A model generated the notes under the pieces. The model worked only from the letters and a program-made list of their open reading frames with translations. It ran no database searches and was not told the origin of the DNA. Made by a program: the position numbers and the translations under genes. From NCBI RefSeq assembly GCF_006125015.1, contig NZ_SZZN01000001.1, positions 3,596,001-3,660,000 on the forward strand: a DNA stretch of 64,000 bases. Direction: 5' to 3'. The stretch is from Roseovarius arcticus. Lineage in GTDB: Bacteria; Pseudomonadota; Alphaproteobacteria; Rhodobacterales; Rhodobacteraceae. The stretch's first letter is position 1, and every line of letters starts with the position of its first letter. Shown piece after piece: positions 18,008 to 25,642 of the stretch.

Positions 18008-19003
18008 TTAGCGCTTTTTGCGCATTGGGCGGCGGGCGTGCAGTAGCTTGAAGCGTGCGTCGCCGCCCGGCACCTCGGAGACGTCGGCAAACAGCCCCGC
18101 CAGCGTTTGCTCGTACGGTAGATGGCGATTGGCGACCATCCACAGCTGGCCCGCAGGTTTCAGCATTTCGGCGGCTGCGGCAATAAAGGCCCGGCCCAGA
18201 GCCGGATCGGCCTTGCGTGCGGTATGAAAGGGTGGATTCATCAGCACGGTATCGGCGAGGGTCTCAGGACGCCAGCGCAGGGCATCCTCCCAATGAAGGC
18301 GGGCGCGGGGGTCGGTCACGTTTAGCCGTGCGCAGGCCAGCGCCGCATGATCCGCCTCAATTGCGTCGATCTGCTTGATGCTCTCGCGCTCTAGCGCGCG
18401 GTGCGTAAGGTAGCCCCAGCCGGCGCCCAGATCGATCACATGCGCGCCCAGTTTTTCGGGCAGATTATCCGCCAGCGCGCGTGACGCAGGGTCGATCCCA
18501 TCGGCAGAGAAGACACCGGGCGCGGTAACGTATCCCTCTTCGATTTCGGAGGGCTCGCCTGTGCGCCAATCATCCAATGCTGGCGCTGGGTCCATCCAGA
18601 ACAGCTTGCCATGGGCCTTGCTGATGGGGCCGGACACGCCGTCCGCTTGCTTGCGGCAACCCTTGAGCGCCGATTCGATGCCGTCGGTTTTCAGCCCGTC
18701 GACGATGACCGGCCCGTCCGTGACGTCCGCTGCCTCTGCGATCAAGCCGCGCGCGCGACCTTTGGCGCGTGGCAGGCAAACGATAGACGCGCCATATCGC
18801 CCCTCGGGCGCGGTATTGCATGCATAGCCAAGCGCGGCAAAGTAATCGCGGTCCGGCTTGTTGCCGGTAATGACGTGGCACAGATCCTGCGATAGCGCCG
18901 TCAGGTCCGTGTCTGCCGTCGGCGCAAAGATAGCGATACGTGCGCCGCCGGGCAGGGAAAGACCGTCGCTCGCAAGCGCCAGAGAAAGCCGAATACCTGT
19001 CAT
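18008..19003 (-). CDS. RsmC-like class I methyltransferase (predicted rRNA guanine-N2 methyltransferase)
   Basis: A 331-residue SAM-dependent methyltransferase with two tandem halves, as in RsmC/RlmG. The N-terminal half is degenerate. The C-terminal half has motif I VIDLGAGWGYLTHRAL near residue 190 and the catalytic motif NPPFHT near 240, characteristic of base-N methylation of RNA guanine. The start at 19003 sits six bases after the clpS stop, so the two are co-transcribed. The exact target (for example 16S G1207) is inferred from family only. Confidence 0.8.
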   Translation of the reverse strand: MTGIRLSLALASDGLSLPGGARIAIFAPTADTDLTALSQDLCHVITGNKPDRDYFAALGYACNTAPEGRYGASIVCLPRAKGRARGLIAEAADVTDGPVIVDGLKTDGIESALKGCRKQADGVSGPISKAHGKLFWMDPAPALDDWRTGEPSEIEEGYVTAPGVFSADGIDPASRALADNLPEKLGAHVIDLGAGWGYLTHRALERESIKQIDAIEADHAALACARLNVTDPRARLHWEDALRWRPETLADTVLMNPPFHTARKADPALGRAFIAAAAEMLKPAGQLWMVANRHLPYEQTLAGLFADVSEVPGGDARFKLLHARRPMRKKR

Positions 19004-19008
19004 AGGGT

Positions 19009-19344
19009 CTATTCCCGTTCCATCGTGCATTGCAGGGGGTGTTGATGTTGGCGCGCAAAATCCATCACTTGCGACACCTTGGTCTCGGCAATCTCGGCGC
19101 TGAAGACACCAACGACGGCAACACCTTTTTTGTGGACCGTAAGCATAATCTCAAATGATTGCGCGCTGGTCAGATTAAAGAATCGCTCTAGCACAGCGAC
19201 TACAAATTCCATCGGGGTGTAGTCGTCATTCAGCAGTAAAACCTTGTATAGCGGCGGGCGCTTAGTCTTGGGGCGCGTCGCGACGACGACGGATGTGTCA
19301 TCATCATCGTCCTGTCCGGCCATTGTCCAATACTGCGATGTCAT
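19009..19344 (-). CDS. clpS: ATP-dependent Clp protease adaptor ClpS
   Basis: A 111-residue N-end-rule adaptor that hands destabilised proteins to ClpAP. The core [20 protein letters not shown] (about 32-51) carries the conserved [10 protein letters not shown] recognition surface. [20 protein letters not shown] follows, and the acidic N-terminal tail (DDDDDTS) is typical. Two possible starts exist (19344 and 19323). clpA is not in the window; the downstream neighbour is the RsmC-like gene. Confidence 0.93.
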   Translation of the reverse strand: MTSQYWTMAGQDDDDDTSVVVATRPKTKRPPLYKVLLLNDDYTPMEFVVAVLERFFNLTSAQSFEIMLTVHKKGVAVVGVFSAEIAETKVSQVMDFARQHQHPLQCTMERE

Positions 19345-19505
19345 GAGGTTTGCGGGTCCGTTTCACGAGTCGATTGTTAGGGCGTCTATATAGCCTTTGT
19401 AGTTTGTTTTGAAAGGGGGGTGACGGCGGTGCGCTTCGAGGCCCGGATAGGGCCGGCAGAGTGATGCGGGGGCTGCCCGATGGGGCGGCCTGACGATCGC
19501 CTGGC

Positions 19506-20573
19506 TTAGGGTTGGGCGCGCTCGCTCCACCCTTCTGACTGCATTTCTCGCAATCTGCTTGCTGTGCGCTCGAACTCAAAGCTACCTTCGCCCTCAACAT
19601 AGAGAAATTCCGGCTCAGCGGCGGCCGAGCAGATCAGGCGCACGCGCGCCTCGTATAACGCGTCAATCAGCGTAACAAAGCGTTTCGCCTCGTTAAAGTT
19701 CTGTCGGCTCAGCAGAGGTATCTCCTCTAGCACGAGTACGCGCGCGGCATCCGCGAGTGCCAGGTAGTCAGCAGCGCCCAACATTCGGCCGCACAGGTGG
19801 TAGAAGCTGGCCCTCGCAACCCCATTGTGGAACGCAGGAATCTCAAGCTGGCGTTTCTGCACTGTCAGGGTATGGGGCTGCGCCGCGCCGTGTGTCAGGC
19901 TTTGCCACACTTCCTCTATCTTAGCGCGCGCATCGGCGTTGATCGGCGTGAAATACGTCTGGCTGCCTGCGATCTTGTCCTGTCTGTAGTCGGTAGGCGA
20001 GGTCAGCTCACGCACCACCATCCGCTCCTTGAGCAGGTCAATGAACGGCAGGAAAATTTGCCGGTTTAGGCCATTTTTATACAGGTCGTCGGGAATCCGG
20101 TTCGATGTGGTCACCACCACAACGCCTGCATCGAAAAGCGCCTGAAAGAGGCGCCCGACGATCATCGCATCGGTGATGTCGCTGATCTGCATTTCGTCAA
20201 AGGCCAGCAGTCGGACCTCTTCGGCCACCTTGGCGGCAACGGGTGCCACCGCATCCTGCGCGCCGTCCTGACGGGCAGCGTGGATACCGGCGTGGATTTC
20301 CTGCATAAAGGCATGAAAATGCACGCGGCGGTTTGGCACGTCCAATGAGGCGGTGAACATATCCATCAGCATGGATTTCCCGCGCCCCACACCGCCCCAC
20401 ATATATAGGCCCTTGGGCGGCTCGGATGCCTTGCGAAACCATCCTTTGGGCGATGCCTCGGCCAAAGCGGCGCGCATCCGTTCGAATTCGGGCAGGATGG
20501 CCTCCTGCGCGGGGTCGGCGGTCAGTTCGCCAGCGGCGACCATATCGGCGTAGATATCGGGCATGGTTTTCAT
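19506..20573 (-). CDS. zapE: Cell division protein ZapE (AFG1-like ATPase)
   Basis: A 355-residue AFG1-family P-loop ATPase. Walker A is GGVGRGKSMLMDMF near residue 62 and Walker B is LLAFDEMQISDITDA near 118. The sensor-like TTSNRIPDDLYKNGLNRQIFLPF follows in two parts near 155-180. E. coli ZapE associates with the Z ring under stress, and mitochondrial AFG1 homologues act in respiratory-complex quality control. The ATG at 20573 is chosen; the frame extends further upstream without family similarity into the Lrp gene region. Confidence 0.88.
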   Translation of the reverse strand: MKTMPDIYADMVAAGELTADPAQEAILPEFERMRAALAEASPKGWFRKASEPPKGLYMWGGVGRGKSMLMDMFTASLDVPNRRVHFHAFMQEIHAGIHAARQDGAQDAVAPVAAKVAEEVRLLAFDEMQISDITDAMIVGRLFQALFDAGVVVVTTSNRIPDDLYKNGLNRQIFLPFIDLLKERMVVRELTSPTDYRQDKIAGSQTYFTPINADARAKIEEVWQSLTHGAAQPHTLTVQKRQLEIPAFHNGVARASFYHLCGRMLGAADYLALADAARVLVLEEIPLLSRQNFNEAKRFVTLIDALYEARVRLICSAAAEPEFLYVEGEGSFEFERTASRLREMQSEGWSERAQP

Positions 20574-20625
20574 GGCCTGCGGGATACCTCGCATTTGAGT
20601 AGTTTGGAAGCGGCCAAGGCACCCA

Positions 20626-21069
20626 TCAGGCGCGCGCGTCCTTGGGCGAGCCCATGACAACATACGACGTGATCGCATTCACCTGCGGCAGCACGCCCAT
20701 GACATCGGTATGAAACGCCTTATAGCTGGGTAGATCTGCCACCTCGATTCGCAAAAGGTATTCTACTGATCCGGTGATGTTATGGCACTCGACCACCTCG
20801 GGGGCGGTAGCCATAGCGCGCTCGAACGCTTCCTGACTTGCCTTGGTATGGCTGTTCAGTCCTACGGTGGCATAGGCGATAAATCCGACGCCGATTGCGC
20901 TGCGGTTCAGCACGGCGCGATAGCCCGCGATGACGCCGCGCCGCTCCAGATCCTGAACGCGGCGCAGACAGGCGCTGGGCGACAGACCGCAGCGATCGGC
21001 CAGCTCAATATTGCTGATACGGCCGTTACGAGAAAGCTCTTGCAATATGCGGTCGGTTATTCTGTCCAT
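20626..21069 (-). CDS. Lrp/AsnC-family transcriptional regulator
   Basis: A 147-residue regulator. An N-terminal helix-turn-helix (IELADRCGLSPSACLRRVQDLERRGVI, about 22-48, read in parts) precedes a RAM ligand-binding domain ending TSYVVMG. It is divergent from a LysE-type amino acid exporter. This is the classical arrangement in which an Lrp-type protein senses an amino acid and activates its exporter. The start at 21069 is chosen because it begins at the normal family N-terminus. The 32-base gap to the annotated exporter start is too short for a full promoter, which suggests the exporter start is further in. Confidence 0.9.
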   Translation of the reverse strand: MDRITDRILQELSRNGRISNIELADRCGLSPSACLRRVQDLERRGVIAGYRAVLNRSAIGVGFIAYATVGLNSHTKASQEAFERAMATAPEVVECHNITGSVEYLLRIEVADLPSYKAFHTDVMGVLPQVNAITSYVVMGSPKDARA

Positions 21070-21101
21070 AGCGCCGCGATATTGCAGATAAAAGCGAGTC
21101 A

Positions 21102-21806
21102 GTGCAAACAAACGCAATTTCAATTCAGCTCAATCCGAATAATGTTGCGCGCATTACACTGGATATTCTCATAGCGCTGGTCGCCTTCTGTTTTGTCGGG
21201 GTGATTACCCCCGGCCCGAACAACCTGATGCTGATGGCGTCTGGTGCCAATTTCGGATTTCGCCGGACAGTGCCGCATATGCTTGGCGTAGGGCTGGGTA
21301 TGCCTGTTCTGGTCACGCTTGTCGGCGTCGGCATCATTCGTATTTTTGAGGCTTTTCCAATCGTCCAGACCATTTTGACGGTGCTGAGTGTCGCGTACCT
21401 GCTCTATCTGGCGTGGAAGATCGCGAATGCAGCCCCGCCGCGAAAGGCGAGCGAGGACGAAGCAGGCACGCCTTTGACCTTCCTTCAGGCCGCTGCGTTT
21501 CAGTGGGTCAATCCCAAGGCTTGGTTCATGGCGCTTTCAGCCATCACGCTCTACGCCGGTGGGCGCGATTTGATGGCGATCTTGTGGGTCGCGGGCAGCT
21601 ATTGCGCCGTGTCGACCGTCAGCGTCACCAGTTGGACCGCGCTGGGCCAGCAAATGCGGCGGTTTCTAAATAGCCCCGGCCGATTGCGGGCATTCAACTG
21701 GATCATGGCCGCGTTGCTGGTGACGACGCTGGTCCCCGTGCTATGGCCTGCGGATCAGTCGGAAAAGGGCCTGCCACATGACGCTGACACTGCTGCATAC
21801 CAGTGA
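21102..21806 (+). CDS. LysE/RhtB-family amino acid exporter
   Basis: An up to 234-residue inner-membrane translocator with about six TM helices and the family signature VITPGPNNLMLMASGANFGF near residue 35. Members export basic amino acids, threonine or homoserine lactone. The given start is a GTG with no clear ribosome-binding site. The family N-terminus (ITLDILIALVAF) begins about 17 codons later, where no ATG/GTG/TTG is available, so the true start is uncertain. Its 3' end overlaps the next gene by 29 bases. Confidence 0.82.
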   Translation: MQTNAISIQLNPNNVARITLDILIALVAFCFVGVITPGPNNLMLMASGANFGFRRTVPHMLGVGLGMPVLVTLVGVGIIRIFEAFPIVQTILTVLSVAYLLYLAWKIANAAPPRKASEDEAGTPLTFLQAAAFQWVNPKAWFMALSAITLYAGGRDLMAILWVAGSYCAVSTVSVTSWTALGQQMRRFLNSPGRLRAFNWIMAALLVTTLVPVLWPADQSEKGLPHDADTAAYQ

Positions 21807-22410
21807 GGTTCACTGCGCCACTTTTGACACGCTGAGGACGCGTATCGCGCCTGATGCCACGCTGACGCATGTGGTGCGACCTGATTGGCTGGCCCGCGCG
21901 CAGGACGGCATAGATGCCGCGCTTATGGCCGAGATGACGCAAGCGGTGCAGGGCGCGGCAGGTCCGGTATTGTGCACCTGCACGACGCTGGGGTCGGTGG
22001 CCGCAGCCTTGGGCGCAACGCGTATCGACGCGCCGATGATGCAGGCGGCAGCGCGCATCGCGGCCAAGGCTGGCGGCGCGATCGTCATGGCCTATTGCCT
22101 CGATAGTACGCTGGCACCCTCATGCGCGCTTTTGGACGCGGCGCTGGAGGCCGAAGGATACGCCGCGCGCGTTCATACGCTGAACCTTTGCCAGTTCTGG
22201 CCGCTCTTTGAGGCGGGCGAGGTTGCGGCGTTTCACGCTGTCGTCGCCGCCGCGATTCGTGAAAACCTGCCCAGCGTGCCGGACGCGGCCTGCGCTGTGC
22301 TGGCGCAGGCCTCAATGGCAGGCGCGGCGCCGTTGCTGGACGGTTTGGCTATCCCTATGCTTGCCTCGCCCGAGATGGCCCTGCGCGCGATGCTGGATAT
22401 CGCGACCTGA
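21778..22410 (+). CDS. Asp/Glu racemase-like fold protein, function unknown
   Basis: A 210-residue protein with the alpha/beta repeats of the aspartate/glutamate racemase superfamily. The segment [20 protein letters not shown] (about 62-81) resembles the first catalytic-cysteine loop. The second half has [13 protein letters not shown] where racemases have a second cysteine, so a two-base racemase mechanism looks unlikely. It overlaps the LysE exporter gene by 29 bases in another frame, which implies co-expression. Its role may relate to the exported amino acid, but this is inference. Confidence 0.6.
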   Translation: MTLTLLHTSEVHCATFDTLRTRIAPDATLTHVVRPDWLARAQDGIDAALMAEMTQAVQGAAGPVLCTCTTLGSVAAALGATRIDAPMMQAAARIAAKAGGAIVMAYCLDSTLAPSCALLDAALEAEGYAARVHTLNLCQFWPLFEAGEVAAFHAVVAAAIRENLPSVPDAACAVLAQASMAGAAPLLDGLAIPMLASPEMALRAMLDIAT

Positions 22411-22466
22411 TTGCATTTCTGCGCGCACAGGGCCATATAACGCGGGCATCAGACGGAGCCTCGCAG

Positions 22467-23429
22467 ATGACCCACTACCTCGACTTTGAAAAGCCGCTTG
22501 CCGAAATCGAAGGCAAGGCCGAAGAGCTGCGCGCGATGGCCCGCTCTGGTGAGGGCGTCGACGTCGATGAAGAGGCCGCCGCGCTGGACAAGAAGGCTGG
22601 CGTCATGCTGCGCGATCTTTACAAGGATCTGACGCCGTGGCGCAAATGCCAGGTGGCGCGCCACCCAGAACGGCCCCATTGCACCGATTACATCAAAGCA
22701 TTGTTTACCGAATACACGCCGCTGGCCGGCGATCGCAACTTTGCCGATGACCATGCCGTCATGGGCGGCCTTGCGCGGCTAAACGACCGCCCCGTCATGG
22801 TGATCGGCCATGAAAAGGGTAACGACACCAAATCGCGGATTGAGCGTAATTTCGGTATGGCCCGTCCCGAGGGGTATCGTAAGGCGATTCGCCTGATGGA
22901 GATGGCGGCGAAGTTCAATCTGCCGGTGATCACGCTGGTCGACACGCCCGGCGCCTATCCCGGCAAGGGCGCCGAAGAGCGTGGCCAGTCCGAAGCGATT
23001 GCCCGTTCGACCGAAACATGCCTGCAAATCGGCGTGCCACTGGTCAGCGTAGTGATCGGCGAGGGCGGCTCGGGCGGGGCAGTTGCCTTCGCCAGCGCGA
23101 ACCGCGTCGCGATGCTGGAACATTCCGTCTATTCCGTGATTTCGCCCGAAGGCTGCGCCTCGATCCTGTGGAAGAACGCCGAGAAGATGCGCGAAGCCGC
23201 CGAGGCGCTGCGCCTGACGGCCCAGGACCTGCTTAAGCTGGGTGTCGCCGACCGCCTGATAGAAGAGCCGCTGGGCGGCGCGCATCGCGACCCCAAGAAG
23301 GCGATGTCGAATGTCGCCGCCGCGCTGGGCGAGATGCTGAAAGAGCTGGATGGCAAGAGCCCAAAGGCGCTAATTAGCGACCGCCGCGAGAAATTTCTGA
23401 ATATGGGCACCAAGGGACTTGCGGCCTAA
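22467..23429 (+). CDS. accA: Acetyl-CoA carboxylase carboxyltransferase subunit alpha
   Basis: A 320-residue subunit of the carboxyltransferase that makes malonyl-CoA for fatty acid synthesis, acting with AccD and carboxybiotinyl-AccB. Motifs include [16 protein letters not shown] at the start, [20 protein letters not shown] near 155 and [20 protein letters not shown] near 197, then [16 protein letters not shown], typical of the crotonase-like CoA-binding fold. Length is standard. It converges with the GntR gene, and the two stops overlap by four bases. Confidence 0.96.
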   Translation: MTHYLDFEKPLAEIEGKAEELRAMARSGEGVDVDEEAAALDKKAGVMLRDLYKDLTPWRKCQVARHPERPHCTDYIKALFTEYTPLAGDRNFADDHAVMGGLARLNDRPVMVIGHEKGNDTKSRIERNFGMARPEGYRKAIRLMEMAAKFNLPVITLVDTPGAYPGKGAEERGQSEAIARSTETCLQIGVPLVSVVIGEGGSGGAVAFASANRVAMLEHSVYSVISPEGCASILWKNAEKMREAAEALRLTAQDLLKLGVADRLIEEPLGGAHRDPKKAMSNVAAALGEMLKELDGKSPKALISDRREKFLNMGTKGLAA

Positions 23430-24073
23430 GCTGCCAGCATTCTGAGGCCTTGGGTCACGTCCGAGCGGACGGCGAGGCGCAGCGCAGGCTCGTCCCCCGC
23501 CTTTAGCGCGCCAATAATGAGACGGTGATAGGGAGGCGGCTCTTTCTGGCGCAGCTTGCCGTATAGCTTGCGCATCGTTGGACCCATTTGCAGCCATACG
23601 GTTTCGGCCATTGCCAGCATCGCGGGCGCCTGCGCGCGCAGGTAAAGCGTGCGGTGAAATTCTAGGTTGCGACGAATATAGGCGACAGCATCATGGCGCG
23701 CGATATCCTCGGCGATGGCGGCGTTGATCGTGGTCAGCCTGTCGATCAGTGCGATATGTGCGCGAGGCAAGGCGCGGCTGGCCAGCTCAACTTCCAGCAG
23801 GGAGCGTAGCGCCGCCAACTCCTCTATCCGGTCATTGCTAAGCTCGGGCGTGGCAACGCGGCCCGATTGGCTGAGCGTCAGAGCGCCCTCAGCCACCAGC
23901 CTGCGCAACGCCTCGCGGGCCGGTGTCATCGACACGTCAAATTCGCGGCCTATGCCGCGCAGTGTCAGCGCTTGGCCCGGCGCAATCTCGCCGTGCATGA
24001 TACGAGTGCGCAGGCCGCGGTAAACGCGGTCATGGGCGGGGGCGGCCGGATCGGGTCGGGGGTTCATCAACAT
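23426..24073 (-). CDS. GntR-family regulator, FCD (FadR-like) subfamily
   Basis: A 215-residue regulator with an N-terminal winged helix-turn-helix (about 15-80; [20 protein letters not shown] holds the recognition helix) and a C-terminal all-helical FCD ligand-binding domain ending [18 protein letters not shown]. Effectors of this class are usually small organic acids. A perfect TTGTGATCACAA palindrome lies 8 bases upstream of the start and fits the GntR operator form, so autorepression is likely. The start could also be the ATG two codons later; neither has a good ribosome-binding site. Confidence 0.85.
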   Translation of the reverse strand: MLMNPRPDPAAPAHDRVYRGLRTRIMHGEIAPGQALTLRGIGREFDVSMTPAREALRRLVAEGALTLSQSGRVATPELSNDRIEELAALRSLLEVELASRALPRAHIALIDRLTTINAAIAEDIARHDAVAYIRRNLEFHRTLYLRAQAPAMLAMAETVWLQMGPTMRKLYGKLRQKEPPPYHRLIIGALKAGDEPALRLAVRSDVTQGLRMLAA

Positions 24074-24080
24074 GACGCTG

Positions 24081-24092
24081 TTGTGATCACAA
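24081..24092. promoter_or_regulatory. GntR-type operator palindrome
   Basis: TTGTGATCACAA is a perfect 12-bp palindrome of the TNGT-N4-ACNA form bound by FadR/FCD-type GntR proteins. It lies immediately upstream of the gntR start, where occupancy would block initiation. Confidence 0.5.
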
Positions 24093-24104
24093 ATGCCGCC
24101 CGCG

Positions 24105-24785
24105 TCAATCGAAGCGATAGCGATGTAGACCAGTGCCATGAGTGCGAAGCCAGCCACGGTGCGTCTCGTACTCCGGCATCAGCATGGCGACGACCGCCCA
24201 AAAGGCGGGCGAGTGGTTCATCTGCTCCAGATGCGCGACCTCATGCGCGGCGACATAGTCCAGCACATCAGGCGGCGCCATGATCAGCCGCCACGAATAG
24301 CTGAGGCCGGCGGTGGAAGAGCATGATCCCCAGCGGGAGCGCGTATCGCGCAGTGTGATACGGCTGTAGGGGCGCCCTAGCGCGGCTGAATAGCGATCAG
24401 AGGCGGTGACCAGCCGGTCATGCGCTAGCGTCTTTAGCCACGCTTGCAGGCGCGCTGGTTGGCCGCCCGGCACGAGCAGAGTGTCATGGGTCACAGTGAC
24501 GCGGCGTCCAGTGCCTGTCTCCAGCCGGTAGACTTGCCCTTCGACGGGAATGTCCGCGCCGGGCGCGGCGCGCACGTGCGGCGCGCGGTCCTCCAGATGG
24601 CCCTGAAGCCAGCGCTGTTTCGAACGGGCGAAGTCCAGTGCCTCACGCTCCGGCAGGCCGCGCGGCAGGGTCAGCGTTACCCTTCCGTCCACCGACGACA
24701 CGCGCAATGAGATGCGCCGTGCCCGCGCCGAACGGCGCAGCGTGACCGCGATTGGGGGGTCACCGGGAAGGATATGCTCGCCCAT
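24105..24785 (-). CDS. YgjP-type M48-family metallopeptidase (DUF45)
   Basis: A 226-residue protein of the YgjP/DUF45 group. The zinc-binding site is visible as AAHEVAHLEQMNHSPAFW near residues 176-193, with HExxH followed by a third histidine. The RWGSCSS motif about 25 residues earlier is diagnostic of the family. The N-terminal SARARRISLRVSSVDGRVTL is also conserved. Substrate is unknown; E. coli YgjP is poorly characterised. It begins just upstream of an acidic TIGR02300 protein on the other strand. Confidence 0.85.
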   Translation of the reverse strand: MGEHILPGDPPIAVTLRRSARARRISLRVSSVDGRVTLTLPRGLPEREALDFARSKQRWLQGHLEDRAPHVRAAPGADIPVEGQVYRLETGTGRRVTVTHDTLLVPGGQPARLQAWLKTLAHDRLVTASDRYSAALGRPYSRITLRDTRSRWGSCSSTAGLSYSWRLIMAPPDVLDYVAAHEVAHLEQMNHSPAFWAVVAMLMPEYETHRGWLRTHGTGLHRYRFD

Positions 24786-24894
24786 ATGCCTTGCTGCCTA
24801 TTGGGGTGTTTGACTTAAAGGCTTTGACACCTTTGCCCTGTTATGGCAGGTGGCGCAGATCGCATGCAAGGCACCATATTTGAAAGGGACGCAC

Positions 24895-25224
24895 ATGCCC
24901 AAGGAAGAATGGGGCGTCAAGCGCCTGTGCCCGACCACTGGCCAGCGCTTCTACGACCTGAACAAGGATCCGATCGTCAGCCCTTACACGGGCGAAGTCG
25001 TCGAGCTGAACACCGGCAAGAGCCGGTCGATCAAGGCCGACGCCGAGGATGCCGAGACGAAGAAGATGAAAGAGGCCAACACCGACGACGGCGCGGTCCT
25101 GGACGACGATGATGACGATGATGTCGAGGTCAATCTGGGCGATGACGTGCTCGAGGATGACGACGACGACGACGTGTCTCTGGATGAGATCGCCGACGTT
25201 GCCGCAGACGACGACGATAGCTGA
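24895..25224 (+). CDS. TIGR02300 family acidic protein
   Basis: A 109-residue protein. The conserved N-terminus KEEWGVKRLCPTTGQRFYDL followed by NKDPIVSPYTG resembles a one-stranded zinc-ribbon-like start. From about residue 70 there are runs of aspartate (DDDDDDD, DDDDDD). This is the TIGR02300 family, found widely in Alphaproteobacteria with no assigned function. AAGGGACGCAC upstream supports the ATG at 24895. A tRNA gene lies 98 bases downstream. Confidence 0.85.
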   Translation: MPKEEWGVKRLCPTTGQRFYDLNKDPIVSPYTGEVVELNTGKSRSIKADAEDAETKKMKEANTDDGAVLDDDDDDDVEVNLGDDVLEDDDDDDVSLDEIADVAADDDDS

Positions 25225-25300
25225 TACGCATAGTCTGTACAGACTGGCCGGGCCGGATTTTTCGCTTGATCCTGCCCGGCGCTTTGCCTAATCAGCACCC

Positions 25301-25318
25301 AGCGGCCCACGGGCCGCT
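25301..25318 (+). terminator. Hairpin between the TIGR02300 gene and tRNA-Ala
   Basis: AGCGGCCC and GGGCCGCT form an 8-bp perfect stem with a two-base spacer. There is no U-run. It is four bases before the tRNA 5' end and could separate the transcripts or influence tRNA 5' processing. Confidence 0.4.
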
Positions 25319-25322
25319 GTTC

Positions 25323-25398
25323 GGGGCCTTAGCTCAGCTGGGAGAGCGCCTGCATGGCATGCAGGAGGTCAGGGGTTCGATCCCCCTAGGCTCCACCA
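25323..25398 (+). tRNA. tRNA-Ala (anticodon GGC)
   Basis: A 76-base cloverleaf. The acceptor arm GGGGCCT pairs with AGGCTCC with one G-U pair. The D-arm is TAGCTCAGCTGGGAGAGC. The anticodon stem CCTGC/GCAGG holds loop ATGGCAT with anticodon GGC. The T-arm contains GGTTCGATCC, and CCA is encoded at the 3' end. It reads GCC codons and has no adjacent integrase. Confidence 0.95.
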
Positions 25399-25465
25399 AC
25401 TTTCCTATTTTTTGATACGCTGCAACGGAATCGTAAATGCGATGAACGCGCCGCGCGCGTGGCCT

Positions 25466-25642
25466 TCAGTCCTGCGTGCGGCTCTGATCCGTGCCGGCTG
25501 GTTCATCATCGTCCAGCAGCATTCGCGCGGCAGCGCCTTCGGCGTCATCATACTGCCCACTGCGAATCGTCCACAGAAACGCACAGAGGCCAAGCGCGCC
25601 CAGCGTGATCGAAACTGGTATCAGGATAAGTAGGATGTTCAT
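25466..25642 (-). CDS. ccoS: cbb3-type cytochrome oxidase assembly protein CcoS
   Basis: A 58-residue single-pass membrane protein (MNILLILIPVSITLGALGLC, then FLWTIRSGQYDD). The GQYDD segment after the TM helix is the CcoS signature, followed by an acidic tail. CcoS is needed for haem b or copper insertion into CcoN in Rhodobacter capsulatus. Its ATG overlaps the ccoI stop by 4 bases, making it the last gene of ccoGHIS. It is short and easily missed by gene finders. Confidence 0.9.
   Translation of the reverse strand: MNILLILIPVSITLGALGLCAFLWTIRSGQYDDAEGAAARMLLDDDEPAGTDQSRTQD

Noticed and set aside
25323..25398. Attachment site for an integrated element at tRNA-Ala
   Set aside because: No integrase gene, no duplicated tRNA 3' end nearby, and both flanks are ordinary core genes.
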